Shown: positions 27,747 to 38,253, counted from the first letter of the stretch. The stretch: 64,000 nucleotides of DNA from Mycoplasma leachii PG50 (GCF_000183365.1 NC_014751.1:124001-188000), one strand, 5' to 3'. Numbers and translations: made by a program. The notes: generated from the sequence alone by a model not told the origin.

Positions 27747-27768
27747 TCATAAAATAAATAAATTATTT

Positions 27769-27801
27769 AAGTTCAAATACATAAGTGTTTGAACTTTTTA
27801 T
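27769..27801 (+). terminator. Terminator after mgtA
   Basis: AAGTTCAAATAC (27769-27780), ATAA, GTGTTTGAACTT (27785-27796), then TTTATTTT. 12 pairs with one G-U. Nearly the same arms recur at 28170. Confidence 0.85.
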
Positions 27802-28142
27802 TTTGTCTAAAAATTAAATTATAATTTTATATTTTTTAAAGATTGTATTACTTTTTTTTAATGTAATTATCAATTAGATACATATTGAGTATTACTTATA
27901 AAAGTAATTGACAATGAATTAAACCAAAGAAAATTAATAAACAAACACTAAGTGTTGCTATTTAAACTTTAGTAAATAAAAATGAATACAGCATTTTAAA
28001 ACCAATTTGCACCAGGTTCAATGCTTTTAGAAGTTCAAATTGTAATAATTTGTTAAAAAATAATGGTAAACCAACATATATTAGTTTATTAGATAAAGTT
28101 TAAAAAGTTTTAAAAAATCTAAGGCAACTAAATTTTAAATAA
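27802..28142. other. Gene-free AT-rich stretch, possible decayed coding remnant
   Basis: No ORF of gene length exists on either strand. The plus strand shows broken coding-like runs (for example ELNQRKLINKQTLSVAI, then after a stop TLVNKNEYSILKPI, and NNGKPTYISLLDKV before another stop) that could be the relic of a gene or transposase. I cannot assign a family. It lies between two near-identical hairpins. Confidence 0.35.
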
Positions 28143-28168
28143 TAAAAAAGTAGTTAATAACTACTTTA
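28143..28168 (-). terminator. Terminator for glk (minus strand)
   Basis: AAAGTAGTTA (28147-28156) and TAACTACTTT (28158-28167) form a stem; read on the minus strand it is followed by a T-rich run (plus-strand AATAAAAAA at 28141-28149). Confidence 0.7.
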
Positions 28169-28169
28169 T

Positions 28170-28203
28170 AAGTTCAAATGTTAATACATTTGAACTTTTT
28201 TAT
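28170..28203 (+). terminator. Hairpin with T run, plus orientation
   Basis: AAGTTCAAATG (28170-28180), 6-base loop, CATTTGAACTT (28187-28197), then TTTT. It is oriented to stop transcripts entering from the left, although no intact plus-strand gene precedes it. Confidence 0.7.
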
Positions 28204-28208
28204 TATAT

Positions 28209-29174
28209 TTAACTTGCTTTTAGTGATTGTTCTAAAGCATAAAAAGCAGCACCGATCATTCCGGCATCATTTTTTAATAAAGCTAATTTAAAATCAACTA
28301 TATCTTTATATGAATTTGTTAATTTATTTCTTACACCAAATTCAAATATTTCTAATAAATTATTTCCAGCTAAAGAACCACCACCACCAATAATAACTAC
28401 ATCTGGATCTAAAGCATGTATTAATAATGACATATGATTGAATAATTCATTATAAACTTCTAATAAACTATTTTTTAACTCTATTGGTTTATTTAAATTG
28501 TTATAGATTTCAAATAAAAGTTTCATATCTAAATTTTTAATATTTGAAAAATGTTTTTGATAAAATTCGGGATATTTGTTATTTAAAATTTTTAAAAGTG
28601 AGTTTGGTATAGTTGTAGCTGAACATACTTTTTCAATACAATTATTTAATCCACAATTGCATTTTAAATTGTATTGATTACTTCCACCGTGTCCAAATTC
28701 TCCAGCAAACCCATGTGATCCTGAAATTAGTTTTCCATTAGAAATTATAGCTCCACCAATTCCAGTCCCCAATCAATAAAATAAACCTGATTTATAAACT
28801 AGTCCTGATCCTTTTTTGTATTCACCAAGTGCAGCAGCATTTACATCATTAATTACATAGACAGGTTTTTTGAATAAAAATTCAGCTTCAGTTTTTAAAT
28901 CATAATTAAATCATCCATTTTCAATATTTGGAGCCATAATTACAATTCCCTTATTATGATCAACAAATCCAGGAGCTGTTATTCCAACTAACATAATGTT
29001 TTTTTCATCTATGTTTAGTGTTTTTAAAGTTTTTTGAATTTCAAAATATAAGTTTTCTATAATTTTAGTTTTTGGATTAGTTATAGAAAAACTATGTTCT
29101 AAATCTCCGTTTTGTGAAATAATTCCAACTTTTGCTGAAGTTCCACCAAGATCTACTCCTAATATTTTTTTCAT
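28209..29174 (-). CDS. glk: ROK family sugar kinase, probable glucokinase
   Basis: A 321-residue kinase starting MKKILGVDLGGTSAKVGII (ROK phosphate-1 motif, DLGGT). It has GTGIGGAIISNGKLISG, the His/Cys zinc site of the ROK family (GEFGH, then CNCGLNNCIE) and a late VVIIGGG adenosine motif. Its likely role is to phosphorylate internal glucose or a related sugar; the exact substrate (glucose, N-acetylmannosamine) cannot be fixed from sequence. Start at 29172-29174 with AAGGAAA upstream. It is the last of a run of minus-strand sugar-related genes including ptsG, but the separate spacer suggests its own transcript. Confidence 0.9.
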
Positions 29175-29265
29175 TTATTTCCTTACTTATTAATTTATAA
29201 TTTCTTATTATCATATTAGTTCTTTTAGTTTTTATATTAAAATAAAACTAATAAAAATTAAAAAA

Positions 29266-30393
29266 TTAAGCTAGATTATTTAATCTTAAATCTTGATATA
29301 AAGCATCAAAAAACTCAGTTTCAACTAGTTTATTATGCCCAGGGTGAGAAGATAACATTATTGTCATTGTAATTTTGTTTTTAGTATCAACTAAGCCAGA
29401 TGAACCTAATAATCCATCTCATCCATATTCACCAACTTCTGTTAGTGGATATAGTTCATTTTTAACTCTAACTCTTCCACCAAATCCATAGCTATAATCT
29501 TCATTTAAATTTCAATTAAAAAATTGCTTTAAGTTATGTTTAGTAAGTTGATCTGATTTCATTTCATTTAATAAATCTAATGAAATGAACTGAGTATTAT
29601 CTTCTAATTTACCATCAATTAAAACATTTAGAAATTTTAAATAATCATCAGCTGTTGTAAACAAGCCGCTACCACCTAAATTACATACTGATAATTTATC
29701 AATTGATTGAAATAAAAAGTCAAAGTTTTCAACTCGATCTAAATGATTTTGATCTTCTTTATAAGATCACTTAAAAACATTTGCTTTTCTTTTATTATCA
29801 AATAAATAATAATCAGAGTCATTCATATTTAATTTGTTAAAGACTTCTTCTTTTACAAAATCTCTATAAGTTTTATTTGAAACTATTTCTATTACTCTAC
29901 TTAATACATCTAAACTTAATCCATAATATCAATTAGTTGATGGGATAAATAATAAATCAACTTTACTTAATTCATCGCATAATTGTTCTAAAGTTAAATT
30001 ATTTAGCTTTCAATCTTCTAATATTTTTTTAATTTGAAGTTGAGTATTTGACTTATTACCACTATAAGTTAAACCTGAAGTCATAGTTAATAAGTTTCAA
30101 ATTTTAATATTCTTATCTTTAAATGATGGAATATATTTAGATAAATCATCATCTAAACTAACTAGTTTTTTATCTACTAAAAGTAAAAAGGCTAGTGTAG
30201 TTATAGGTTTAGTCATTGAATAAGCTTGATAAATTTCATCACCTTTTAATAAAATAGTATTATTTTGATCATTATATCCAAATTGTTTAGCATAAATAAC
30301 TTTTTTGTCTTTAGCAATTCTAATTGTTGCACCTTTAAAATATTTATTTTTTATAAAAGAGTTAATTGTTTTTTCAATATTAACAAATTCCAT
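29266..30393 (-). CDS. Beta-lactamase-like serine hydrolase (PF00144 type)
   Basis: A 375-residue protein of the class C beta-lactamase/esterase fold. It shows SMTKP (SxxK nucleophile, in AYSMTKPITTL, about residues 58-61), a YYG motif (STNWYYGLSLDVLSRVIE) in the YxN position, GGSGLFTTADDYLKFLNVL and a C-terminal SHPGHN in the HxG position. In wall-less bacteria such proteins are thought to be esterases or peptidases rather than penicillin-binding proteins. There is no signal peptide, so it is probably cytoplasmic. Start at 30391-30393 after AAAAAGAGGTA. It may follow from a weak promoter upstream of 30393; a terminator separates it from ptsG. Confidence 0.9.
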
Positions 30394-30440
30394 TATTTTT
30401 ACCTCTTTTTAATTTTAAAATAAATTTCAAAATCACTAAT

Positions 30441-30480
30441 AAAAAAATACTCAATTCTATATAGACAAATTGAGTATTTT
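30441..30480 (-). terminator. Terminator after ptsG (minus strand)
   Basis: AAAATACTCAATT (30444-30456) and AATTGAGTATTTT (30468-30480) form a 13-pair stem; on the minus strand a T7 run follows. Could act in both directions. Confidence 0.85.
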
Positions 30481-30497
30481 ATTAAGTATTAAAAATA

Positions 30498-30650
30498 TTA
30501 TTTTGTTGATTTAGCTTTTGAACTAGTAGATTTTGTTTTAGTTGTTTTTGGCTTTGAAGCTGTAGATTTTGTTGATTTAGTTGATTTTGAAGTTGACTTT
30601 GTAGTTGTAGATTTAGCTTTAGTTGATTTAGCTCTAGTTGATTTTGGTTT
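30498..30650 (-). repeat. Lys-Ser-Thr repeat codons at the 3' end of ptsG
   Basis: The last 50 codons of ptsG encode repeated [13 protein letters not shown] and KTTKTKST units. The DNA is imperfectly repetitive and could change length by slippage or recombination. Confidence 0.85.
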
Positions 30651-32702
30651 TTCAACCATCATTTCATCAACTACTTTTTCTTCAACTTTCATTTCACTTA
30701 CAGGTTGATCTTGCATTTTGTTTTCTTCACACATACAATTTTCTTCACAACCGCAAGATTTTTCTTTTAGTTTACAATCTTTTTTCTCACAAGCTTCTTG
30801 TGCATCACAAGACATACTCATTTCATCAGATTTCATTTCTTCTGAGTGAGTCATCATTTTTTCATTTCTTTGTTGTTCTAAAAGTTTTTGCATTCTTGGT
30901 TTAATAGATTCTTGTTCTCCACCATAAACAATTTGAATGTTATTTCCTTTTACTAAAGCCCCAGTTGTTCCACCTAAAGATTTAATTCCATCAATATCAG
31001 CTTTTTTAGAATCAACAACAGTTAATCTTAATCTTGAAGCACAAGAATCAACATCAACAATATTTTCTTCTCCACCTAGATATTCAATAATAGCAGCAGC
31101 TTTTGCTAATCTAGCTTGTTCCTTTTCATCAATTGATGAACTCATTTTTGAACTATCAACATTTAATCCTTTAGATGCTTTATAATCTGCTTTAGTGTAT
31201 AATTTAGCTTCAGCATTTCCATCTCTACCTGGTGTTTTAACATTAAATAACTTAATCAAGAAGTAGAATGCAAAGAAGTAAATTGGTGCTAACCCAACAG
31301 CAACTATTAATACACCAAATGCTGATAATGGTTTCATAGCTCCACCAATAAATGGAATTACTCCAAATACTATGTAATCAATGATTCCACCAGAAACAGT
31401 TTGAGTAATGTGTGTTTGTAAAGCTCCCGTAATTCAGAATGCAATTGAAGCTAATGGCATATGTACACCATAGAATAATCATGGAGCAACAAATAAGAAT
31501 GTATATTCAATAGGTTCTGTAATACCTGTTAAAAAGCAAGTAAATGCAGCTGAAAAGTAAATACCAAATACTTGTTGTCTATTTTCTTTTGGTGCTGCTA
31601 ATCACATAGCTAGTGCAGCTGCTGGTAAACCTAATAACATAAATCCAAATTTACCTGATTGGAATCTTCCTAAGTTAATTCCTAGTTTTTCAACATCTGT
31701 AAAGTTTAAAATTTTTAAATTAGCAATAACAGCTTGAGAAATTAATTGGTCACCAACTGCACCTCATAATTTATCATTCTTTTTAATTACTTCTACAATT
31801 TTATCTAAACTACTATGGCTTGTAGAGTGTAATGCATTATAAGCAGTTACAAATGCAGTTTTAACACTTTCTGGTTGTTTTTGAAGATTTTCAAATCCTT
31901 CAGCAATTGAACCTCCAGCACTAGTTCATCATAATGGAGCATAGAACACGTGATGTAGTCCAAATGGAACTAATGAACGTTCAACGATTTCAAAAATTAA
32001 TGAATCAGTTCCATAAGGTAAAGTACCTGATACTTGACCAAATTTATTTAACCCTAATCCAATAACAGGTCATACAGCCATAAAAATGAATGACAATGGA
32101 ATAACTGCTACAAAAGTAATAATAGGAACTAATTTTGTACCACTAAAAAAGCTAATAGCAGTTGGTAATTGAGTTTGATGGAATTTGTTATAACATTTAG
32201 CAGCAATAGCTCCAACAAATATACCACCTAAAACCCCAGTATTAAGTGATAAGATCCCCATATTATATCCAGTTAATGAGTTTGAAACATGTTTATATCA
32301 TAATAAACTATACTCAGAAACCTTTTCACTTATAACAACTCCTTTAATAAATAAAGGAGCTTGGATACCATTAAATACTAAAAATCCTACAACAGCAGTA
32401 ATTGCAGCAACTCCTGAGTCTTTAGTATAAGCTAAAGCTACAGAAATACAGAATAACACAGGTAAGTTACCAAAACAAACTTCTCCCATGGTTTTCATAA
32501 CTGCACCAATAAATCACAAAGTAGATTTTTCAGCTGTATTTGCAGTAATAGCTGCCCCAACTCCTAAAAACACACCAGCAATAGGTAGCAAAGCAATAGG
32601 TAATAAAAATGCTTTACTTAATTTAGATAAAGTAGGCATAATATTAGCACCAAACGCCTTTAATTTATCTTTAAAATTACTCTTGTTTGTTTGTGTTAAC
32701 AT
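30498..32702 (-). CDS. ptsG: Glucose-type PTS enzyme IICB with Cys-rich and basic C-terminal tail
   Basis: A 734-residue permease that imports and phosphorylates a sugar, most likely glucose. The EIIC part (about 1-490) has many membrane helices and the glucose-family motif [12 protein letters not shown]. The EIIB domain (about 530-610) holds the phosphocysteine motif [10 protein letters not shown] (Cys554). No EIIA domain is present, so a separate EIIA is needed. Residues 632-658 hold seven Cys, and the last 50 residues are KST/KTT-type repeats, net strongly positive; neither is usual in EIICB. Start at 32700-32702 with GAAAGGA about 12 bases upstream. A small membrane protein gene precedes it by 49 bases on the same strand. 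Confidence 0.93.
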
Positions 32703-32751
32703 GAGTATGTTAAATCCTTTCTATAAAAAGATGTTAATTAGTTTTGTGTTA

Positions 32752-33003
32752 TTATTTTGTTATTAGTGTTATAATTGCTGTTATTATAAATAAAAACCCA
32801 ATAACTAAAACTAGTAAGTAAAAGTTTTTCTTTGTAAATTCTCAAGCGTTTTTTGATTCTCTGTTTTGTTTTTCAAAAGAATATCGATTTTTATTTTTTT
32901 GTCTTCAATATAAAAATAAGCCAAGTAAAATAAAAAAAGCACCAAATACCAATACTCCTAATTGGATTGCTAACTCTGCTTTAACTACTAACATTAATAA
33001 CAT
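32752..33003 (-). CDS. Small two-helix membrane protein
   Basis: An 83-residue protein starting MLLMLVVKAELAIQLG, with two hydrophobic helices (about 4-32 and 63-81) around a basic, polar loop (RQKNKNRYSFEKQNRESKNAWEFTKKN). Family unknown. TGA is used for both Trp codons. The start at 33001-33003 has AGAGGTG upstream, but at a long distance (about 14-16 bases), so the exact start is uncertain. It lies 49 bases before ptsG on the same strand and after a terminator, so it is probably co-transcribed with ptsG. Confidence 0.7.
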
Positions 33004-33030
33004 AAAAATATTTGCACACCTCTTTATAAT

Positions 33031-33107
33031 GGTATAACAAAAAAAAGAAGTTTAATTTGCATAAATTAAAATTTTGTATTTTAATGCAATTAATACTTCT
33101 TTTTTAT
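33031..33107 (-). terminator. Terminator after orf161 (minus strand)
   Basis: A long imperfect inverted repeat: AAGAAGT (near 33045) with ACTTCTT (near 33095), and inner TGCAT/ATGCA and TTAAAAT/ATTTTAA pairs. On the minus strand it is followed by T8. Confidence 0.8.
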
Positions 33108-33121
33108 TTAAACTAGTACAA

Positions 33122-33607
33122 TTAAGAACTTATTAAAGATAATCAGTCTAAATATAATTGATTTAGTTCATCTAAATTTTCAGCTTTTTCTAAAATAAAA
33201 AAGATTAAATCATTAGCTAAAAGTTGTTGATTATTCATATAATCTGTTAAGTTTTTATAATCATTTAAATTAGATTTAAATTTATTAATATCATTATTTA
33301 AATCAGTTAATTTTAAAATAGTAATTGGAGTTTTATTTTTATTAAAATCAAATTTTTTAAAAGTTATACCTACTAGAAAAAAACCTTTTTGATCTAAAGT
33401 ATTTATTTGATCTCAATCATATGATTGACGAGTTGATAAAATATTTTGAACTTTTTTAGAATTATTTTTACTTTTTAATTTTGAATGATATTTTAAAGCA
33501 CAAGTTGCTCCATATGATGAAATAATTAAACCAATAAAACCTAAACCTAAAATTAAATAAACTGCTCAAGTTGGTATATGACTAGTTTGCTGACTAAATA
33601 TAATCAT
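33122..33607 (-). CDS. Membrane-anchored hypothetical protein
   Basis: A 161-residue protein with one N-terminal hydrophobic helix (about residues 10-32, WAVYLILGLGFIGLIISSYG) and a charged, Lys/Asn/Asp-rich cytoplasmic-type remainder that I do not recognise. Its ATG overlaps the smpB stop (TAATG), so it is translationally coupled and belongs to the secG-rnr-smpB group. TGA encodes Trp three times. Its link to trans-translation or RNA decay is by position only. Confidence 0.8.
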
Positions 33608-34053
33608 TATTTATAATCTCTTAATTCTTTTCTTTCTGTATCTCTTTTTTTAATAGTTTGTCTTTTATCATGAAGCTTTTTACCTTTAGCTAAAGCGATT
33701 TCTAATTTAACATAGTCATTTTTAAAGTATAGTTTAATAGGAATAATTGTTAAATTTTCTTGTTTTATTTTATTTAATATTTTAATTATTTCTTTTTTAT
33801 GTAATAACAGTTTTCTAGTTCTAGTTTCTTCTAAACCTTTAATATAATTAGCAAACTGATATTTTTTAATATTCATATTTAAAATATAAATTTCTTTTTT
33901 TCTAATTAAAACAAAAGCTTCATTAATAGAAACATCATGATTTCTAATTGATTTTATTTCAGGACCATTTAAAACAATTCCTGCTTGATAAGTTTGAATG
34001 ATTTCATAGTTAAAATAAGCTTTTTTATTTTTAACAATTAGATGTTCAGACAT
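33607..34053 (-). CDS. smpB: SsrA-binding protein SmpB
   Basis: A 148-residue protein that delivers tmRNA to stalled ribosomes. The core has [20 protein letters not shown], the GPEIKSIR block, [12 protein letters not shown] and the C-terminal [20 protein letters not shown] tail that mimics mRNA in the empty channel. The start at 34051-34053 follows AAGAGGT. It lies 9 bases after rnr, the usual partner gene, since RNase R degrades the non-stop mRNA and binds SmpB-tmRNA. Confidence 0.97.
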   Translation of the reverse strand: MSEHLIVKNKKAYFNYEIIQTYQAGIVLNGPEIKSIRNHDVSINEAFVLIRKKEIYILNMNIKKYQFANYIKGLEETRTRKLLLHKKEIIKILNKIKQENLTIIPIKLYFKNDYVKLEIALAKGKKLHDKRQTIKKRDTERKELRDYK

Positions 34054-34062
34054 AAAAACCTC

Positions 34063-36177
34063 TTATTCTATTAAAACAAAATCAATTGTTCTTTTTTTAA
34101 TATCAACACTAATTAGTTTAATTTTAACTTTTTGTCCCATTCTATAATAAGTATTGTCTGGTTTAATTAAAATATGGTTAGTTTCATCATAAACTAAATT
34201 ACTATTCATATTTGAAATATGAACTAATCCCTCAACTAAATTATCTAATTGAATAAAAATTCCAAATTTTAGAACTGCTGAAATTGTTGCTGTATAAGTA
34301 GTGTTTACTTTATTTAACATATATTCACACATACATGCTTTAATAACTTCTCTTTCACATTCAACACTTTTAGTTTCAGTATCATTAATAATATTACTTA
34401 CTTTATTAATATAATTTGTATTATTTTCTAAACTAGTTTGATTTAAATCTTTTGTAATTAAGTATTGTTTTAAATATCTATGAACTAATAAATCTGAATA
34501 TCTTCTAATTGGAGAAGTAAAATGAGTATAACAATCACTAGCTAAACCAAAATGACCAATGTTTTCTAATCCATACTTAGCTTTATCCATATATCTTAAT
34601 AAAGAAATATTTAATAATTCAACTTCAGTTTCATCTTTAATTTGCTCTTTGATTTGAGTTAAAGTGTGATTAATAAATATTGGATCTAAAATTTGTTTAT
34701 TAGTTAATTTAGGATTGATTCCAAATGTTTTTAGTGACTTATATCAATTAATTAATTCATCTTCATCTGGTTTATTATGATTTCTATATAAAAATGGTAA
34801 ATCTTTTTGATAGATTAATTCAGCTACTGCTTCATTACAACTTACCATAAATTGTTCAATTAATTTTTCAGCTTGATCAGCTGTTTTTGTTTTAATATCA
34901 ATTACATTTAAGTTTTTATCTAAAATAATTTTTGGTTCTCTAACATCAAAACTAATAGTTCCCTTTTTAGCTTTTAGATCTTCTAGTTTTTTATACAATT
35001 CATAAGCTACATCTAACATTTTTTTAGTTTGTTCACAATGAGTTCATGTTTTAGTTTTAAAATAATTATTTACTTCATCATAATTTAATCTAGCTTTAGA
35101 AATAATCACTGATTCATAAACTTTTTTATTTAACATGTTTGCGTTATTATCAAATTCCATTTCACACACAAAAACTAGTTTTTTAGTGTTTGGATTTAAT
35201 GAACACAAATCATCAGATAAAATGTTTGGTAACATTGGAATTACTTTATTTGCTAAATAAGTTGAATTACCTCTTAATAAAGCTTCTTTATCTAAAGCGG
35301 TTTTGTATCTAACAAAATAAGAAACATCAGCAATAGCAACAAATAGTTTATAATTATTATTTTTTAATTTTTCAACACAAATAGCATCATCTAAATCTTT
35401 TGAATCAATTCCATCAATTGTAACGATCGTTTTATTAACTAAAGAATTATTTTGTCTTTTTAAAAATTCTTTTTCTAGTTTATCAGTTGATAAATTAATT
35501 TGTTTTGCATTATCTAGAGTTTGTTTATCAAAACTGGTTTTTATTTCAAATTCTTCAGCTATTGCTAAAATGCGATCGCTTGCTTTTTTACTATTGCCAA
35601 TAATTCTTATAAGTCTTATAAAAATTTTACGTTCTTTACAACTTATAATTTTTGCTTTAATAATATTGAATTCTTCATATTTAAATTCGTTTTTATTAAC
35701 AATTACAAATCTAAAACTATCAAATGACTTATCGTTTGGAATGAAATCTAAAAATCTTTTATCAAAACTTCTATTTATTTCACCAATTAAATAAACTTTA
35801 TTTCTTTTAATTAGATCAATAACTATAGCTTTTAATCTATTATCTTCTTCTTGTTTTAAAATATAAACTACTTCATCTTGATGAATACTATTATTTAGAT
35901 CAACTCCAGCTATAAAATGATCTTCACCATCAATTTCATTAATATCATTTATAAATCCAAAACCTTTTGGATTTAATTTAATAGTTCCCTTTTTATAAAT
36001 TTGATCTAATAAGTAAATATTATTTTCTAATGAAATAGTAATTTTATTATTTTTTTCTAATTGGTCTAAGTAGTTTTTAATTAATGAATAATCTAAAGCA
36101 TTAAAATAAGTTAATAGTTTATTTAAACTAACTTTATGTTTGTTAGTTTTTAAAACTTCAATAATTTTAGATTCCAT
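34063..36177 (-). CDS. rnr: Ribonuclease R
   Basis: A 704-residue 3'-5' exoribonuclease, the main one in mycoplasmas. Order: N-terminal helix-turn-helix and cold-shock-like RNA-binding part (KGTIKLNPKGFGFI near 65), RNB domain with the catalytic Asp motif TIDGIDSKDLDDAI (about 255-268), the FTSPIRRYSDLLVHR signature, and a C-terminal S1 domain (ISAVLKFGIFIQLDNLVEGLVHI). Frame intact with TGA as Trp. Start at 36175-36177 after AAAGGAG. The secG stop lies 35 bases upstream, with a terminator-like hairpin between. Confidence 0.97.
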
Positions 36178-36190
36178 ACTACTCCTTTTT

Positions 36191-36228
36191 AAATAAAAAA
36201 ATAAACACTATTTTATAACATAGTGTTT
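36191..36228 (-). terminator. Hairpin overlapping secG 3' end (minus strand)
   Basis: TAGTGTTT and AAACACTA arms (36221-36228 and 36203-36210) enclose the secG stop codon; on the minus strand a T-rich run follows, just before the rnr ribosome site. Probably a partial terminator that lowers rnr expression relative to secG. Confidence 0.6.
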
Positions 36229-36497
36229 GTAATGATGCTTATTGTTAATGCTAATATAAAAAATATAATTCCTAAAACCAGCATTCAAATAGAAAGAGTT
36301 TTATCTAACCCACGTTCTTTTGAATTAGAAAACAATTCTTCGTTTCCACCATTTAAAGCACTTAGTCCAGTTTGAGATTGTTTATTTTGTAATAAACCTA
36401 TAGCAATCATTATAAATGCAATAATGAAAATAAAGATTTCAAAACCTAAGATTAGTTGTTGAGCTAATTTAGTTGTTGAAGCTAATAGATTTATCAT
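36213..36497 (-). CDS. secG: Protein translocase subunit SecG
   Basis: A 94-residue accessory subunit of the SecYEG channel. Two hydrophobic helices (about 15-38 and 70-92) flank the conserved cytoplasmic loop (GLSALNGGNEELFSNSKERG). The start is the ATG at 36495-36497 following GGAGG at proper spacing; an in-frame upstream extension is open but has no ribosome site. The secG-rnr-smpB order is widespread in Firmicutes. Confidence 0.95.
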
Positions 36498-36703
36498 AAA
36501 AACCTCCAAAATATTACTATATAATAGTATCTCAAAATAAGTTAAATTTAAATAAATACTCTTAATCATTAAATAAATATCTTTTTATTACATAGCATAA
36601 AATTTATAAAAAATCTATTAAAAACCCCACTTTTTTAATTTCTAAAAAATGTTTTTTTAGATGAAATACTTTTTAAGCGGTTAAAAATTTACAGGCTTAA
36701 ATT

Positions 36704-36714
36704 TATAATATAAT
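36704..36714 (+). promoter_or_regulatory. -10 region of nrdFIE
   Basis: Two overlapping TATAAT hexamers (36704-36709, 36709-36714) lie 37-47 bases before nrdF. TTTACA at 36688-36693 may be the -35, although spacing to the second hexamer is only 15. The region 36498-36703 also must hold the divergent secG promoter. Confidence 0.45.
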
Positions 36715-36750
36715 GAGTTTATATGACAAAAAAAGAAAGGATAAATTACA

Positions 36751-37770
36751 ATGGCTAAAGAACAAAAGTATTATCAAGAATCAGTTTCACCAATCGAATT
36801 TGTTAAAAATAATTTCAAAGGAAATTTAAGATCAGTTAACTGAAATGTTATTAATGATGAAAAAGATTTAGAAGTGTGAAATAGAATTACTCAAAACTTT
36901 TGATTACCAGAAAAAATTCCAGTATCAAATGATTTACCATCATGAAGAAGTTTATCTGCTGAATGACAACAATTAGTTACTAGAACTTTTACAGGTTTGA
37001 CTTTATTAGATACAGTTCAAGCAACAGTTGGAGATGTTGCTCAAATTGAACACTCACTAACTGATCATGAACAAGTAATTTATTCTAATTTTGCTTTTAT
37101 GGTTGGTGTTCATGCTCGTTCTTATGGAACTATTTTTTCAACATTATGTTCAAGTGAACAAATAGAAGAAGCTCACGAATGAGTTGTTAAGACTGAATCA
37201 TTACAAAAAAGAGCAAAAGCTTTAATTCCTTATTATGCTGGAACTGACCCATTAAAATCTAAAGTAGCTGCTGCTTTAATGCCTGGATTTTTATTATATG
37301 GGGGATTTTATTTACCATTTTATTTATCTTCTAGAGCTAAATTACCAAATACTTCAGATATTGTAAGACTAATTTTAAGAGATAAAGTAATTCATAATTA
37401 CTATAGTGGTTATAAATATCAAAAAAAAGTAGCTAAATTATCAGTTGAAAAACAAGCAGAAATGAAAGAATTTGTTTTTAAATTATTGTATGAATTAATT
37501 GATTTAGAAACCGATTATTTAAAAGAGCTGTATGCTGGTTTTGATATTGCTGATGATGCTATTAGATTTAGTGTATATAATGCTGGTAAGTTCTTACAAA
37601 ACTTGGGATATGATTCACCATTTAGTGAAGAAGAAACTAGAATTGAACCAGAAATTTTTAATCAATTATCTGCAAGAGCTGATGAAAATCATGATTTCTT
37701 TTCTGGAAATGGTTCTTCATATGTGATGGGAGTTTCAGTTGAAACAGAAGATGAAGATTGAGAATTTTAG
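36751..37770 (+). CDS. nrdF: Ribonucleotide reductase radical subunit NrdF, class Ie (VPK) type
   Basis: A 339-residue R2 subunit. Aligned with ordinary class Ib NrdF motifs, Asp87 (LTLLDTVQ) and His121 (FMVGVHARSY) and His215 (LRDKVIHNYY) are kept, but the three metal-ligand Glu are replaced: Val118 (FME to FMV), Pro178 (LESF to MPGF) and Lys212 (DEAVH to DKVIH). This Val/Pro/Lys set is that of the metal-free class Ie R2 described from Mesoplasma florum, which uses a DOPA radical on the Tyr next to the helix (Tyr125 here). NrdI is encoded next door, as expected since it is needed for activation. Start ATG after AGAAAGGAT. Mechanism is inferred by motif, the residues are seen. Confidence 0.96.
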
Positions 37771-37779
37771 GAGTATATT

Positions 37780-38253
37780 ATGCATTCAAATGTTAAAAAG
37801 GTTACAGATAAAGATGTAATTAAACCAGTTGGTGTGCCTTTTGTAGTTTATTTTTCTTCAATTTCAAATAATACACATAGATTTATTCAAAAATTAGAAA
37901 TAGAAAATTTAAGAATCCCTTATGAAATAGAACAATCAATTAGTGTTGATCGTGATTATGTTTTAGTTACACCAACTTATAGTGGTGGGGGAGAGTATGT
38001 TGAAGGTGCAGTGCCAAAACAAGTGATTAAGTTTTTAAATAATAAACAAAATAGAAGTTTTTGTAGAGGGGTTATATCATCTGGTAACACTAATTTTGGT
38101 GATACTTTTGGAATTGCTGGACCAATTATTTCTAAAAAGCTAAATGTTCCTTTTTTATACCAATTTGAATTATTAGGAACACAACATGATGTTAGTCAAA
38201 TAAAGCAAATACTATTTAGGTTTTGAGAGGATGGTAATAATGAACGAAAATAA
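37780..38253 (+). CDS. nrdI: NrdI flavodoxin-like activase
   Basis: A 157-residue flavodoxin-like protein. It shows [17 protein letters not shown] (FMN phosphate loop), [21 protein letters not shown] and [15 protein letters not shown], all typical of NrdI. It reduces oxygen to superoxide to modify and activate NrdF. It lies between nrdF and nrdE and overlaps the nrdE start by 14 bases. Trp near the C-terminus is coded by TGA. Ribosome site TAGGAG overlaps the nrdF stop. Confidence 0.95.

Noticed and set aside
27802..28142. Intact insertion sequence
   Set aside because: No transposase ORF, no terminal inverted repeats and no target duplication could be seen; only coding-like fragments.
29266..30393. 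Possible frameshift near the end of the serine hydrolase gene
   Set aside because: Careful codon phasing shows one frame open from 30393 to TAA at 29266.
30638..31185. Plus-strand ORFs opposite ptsG
   Set aside because: They are antisense shadows with no ribosome site and no protein-like features.
36498..36569. Upstream in-frame extension of secG
   Set aside because: The internal ATG at 36497 follows GGAGG and matches SecG length.
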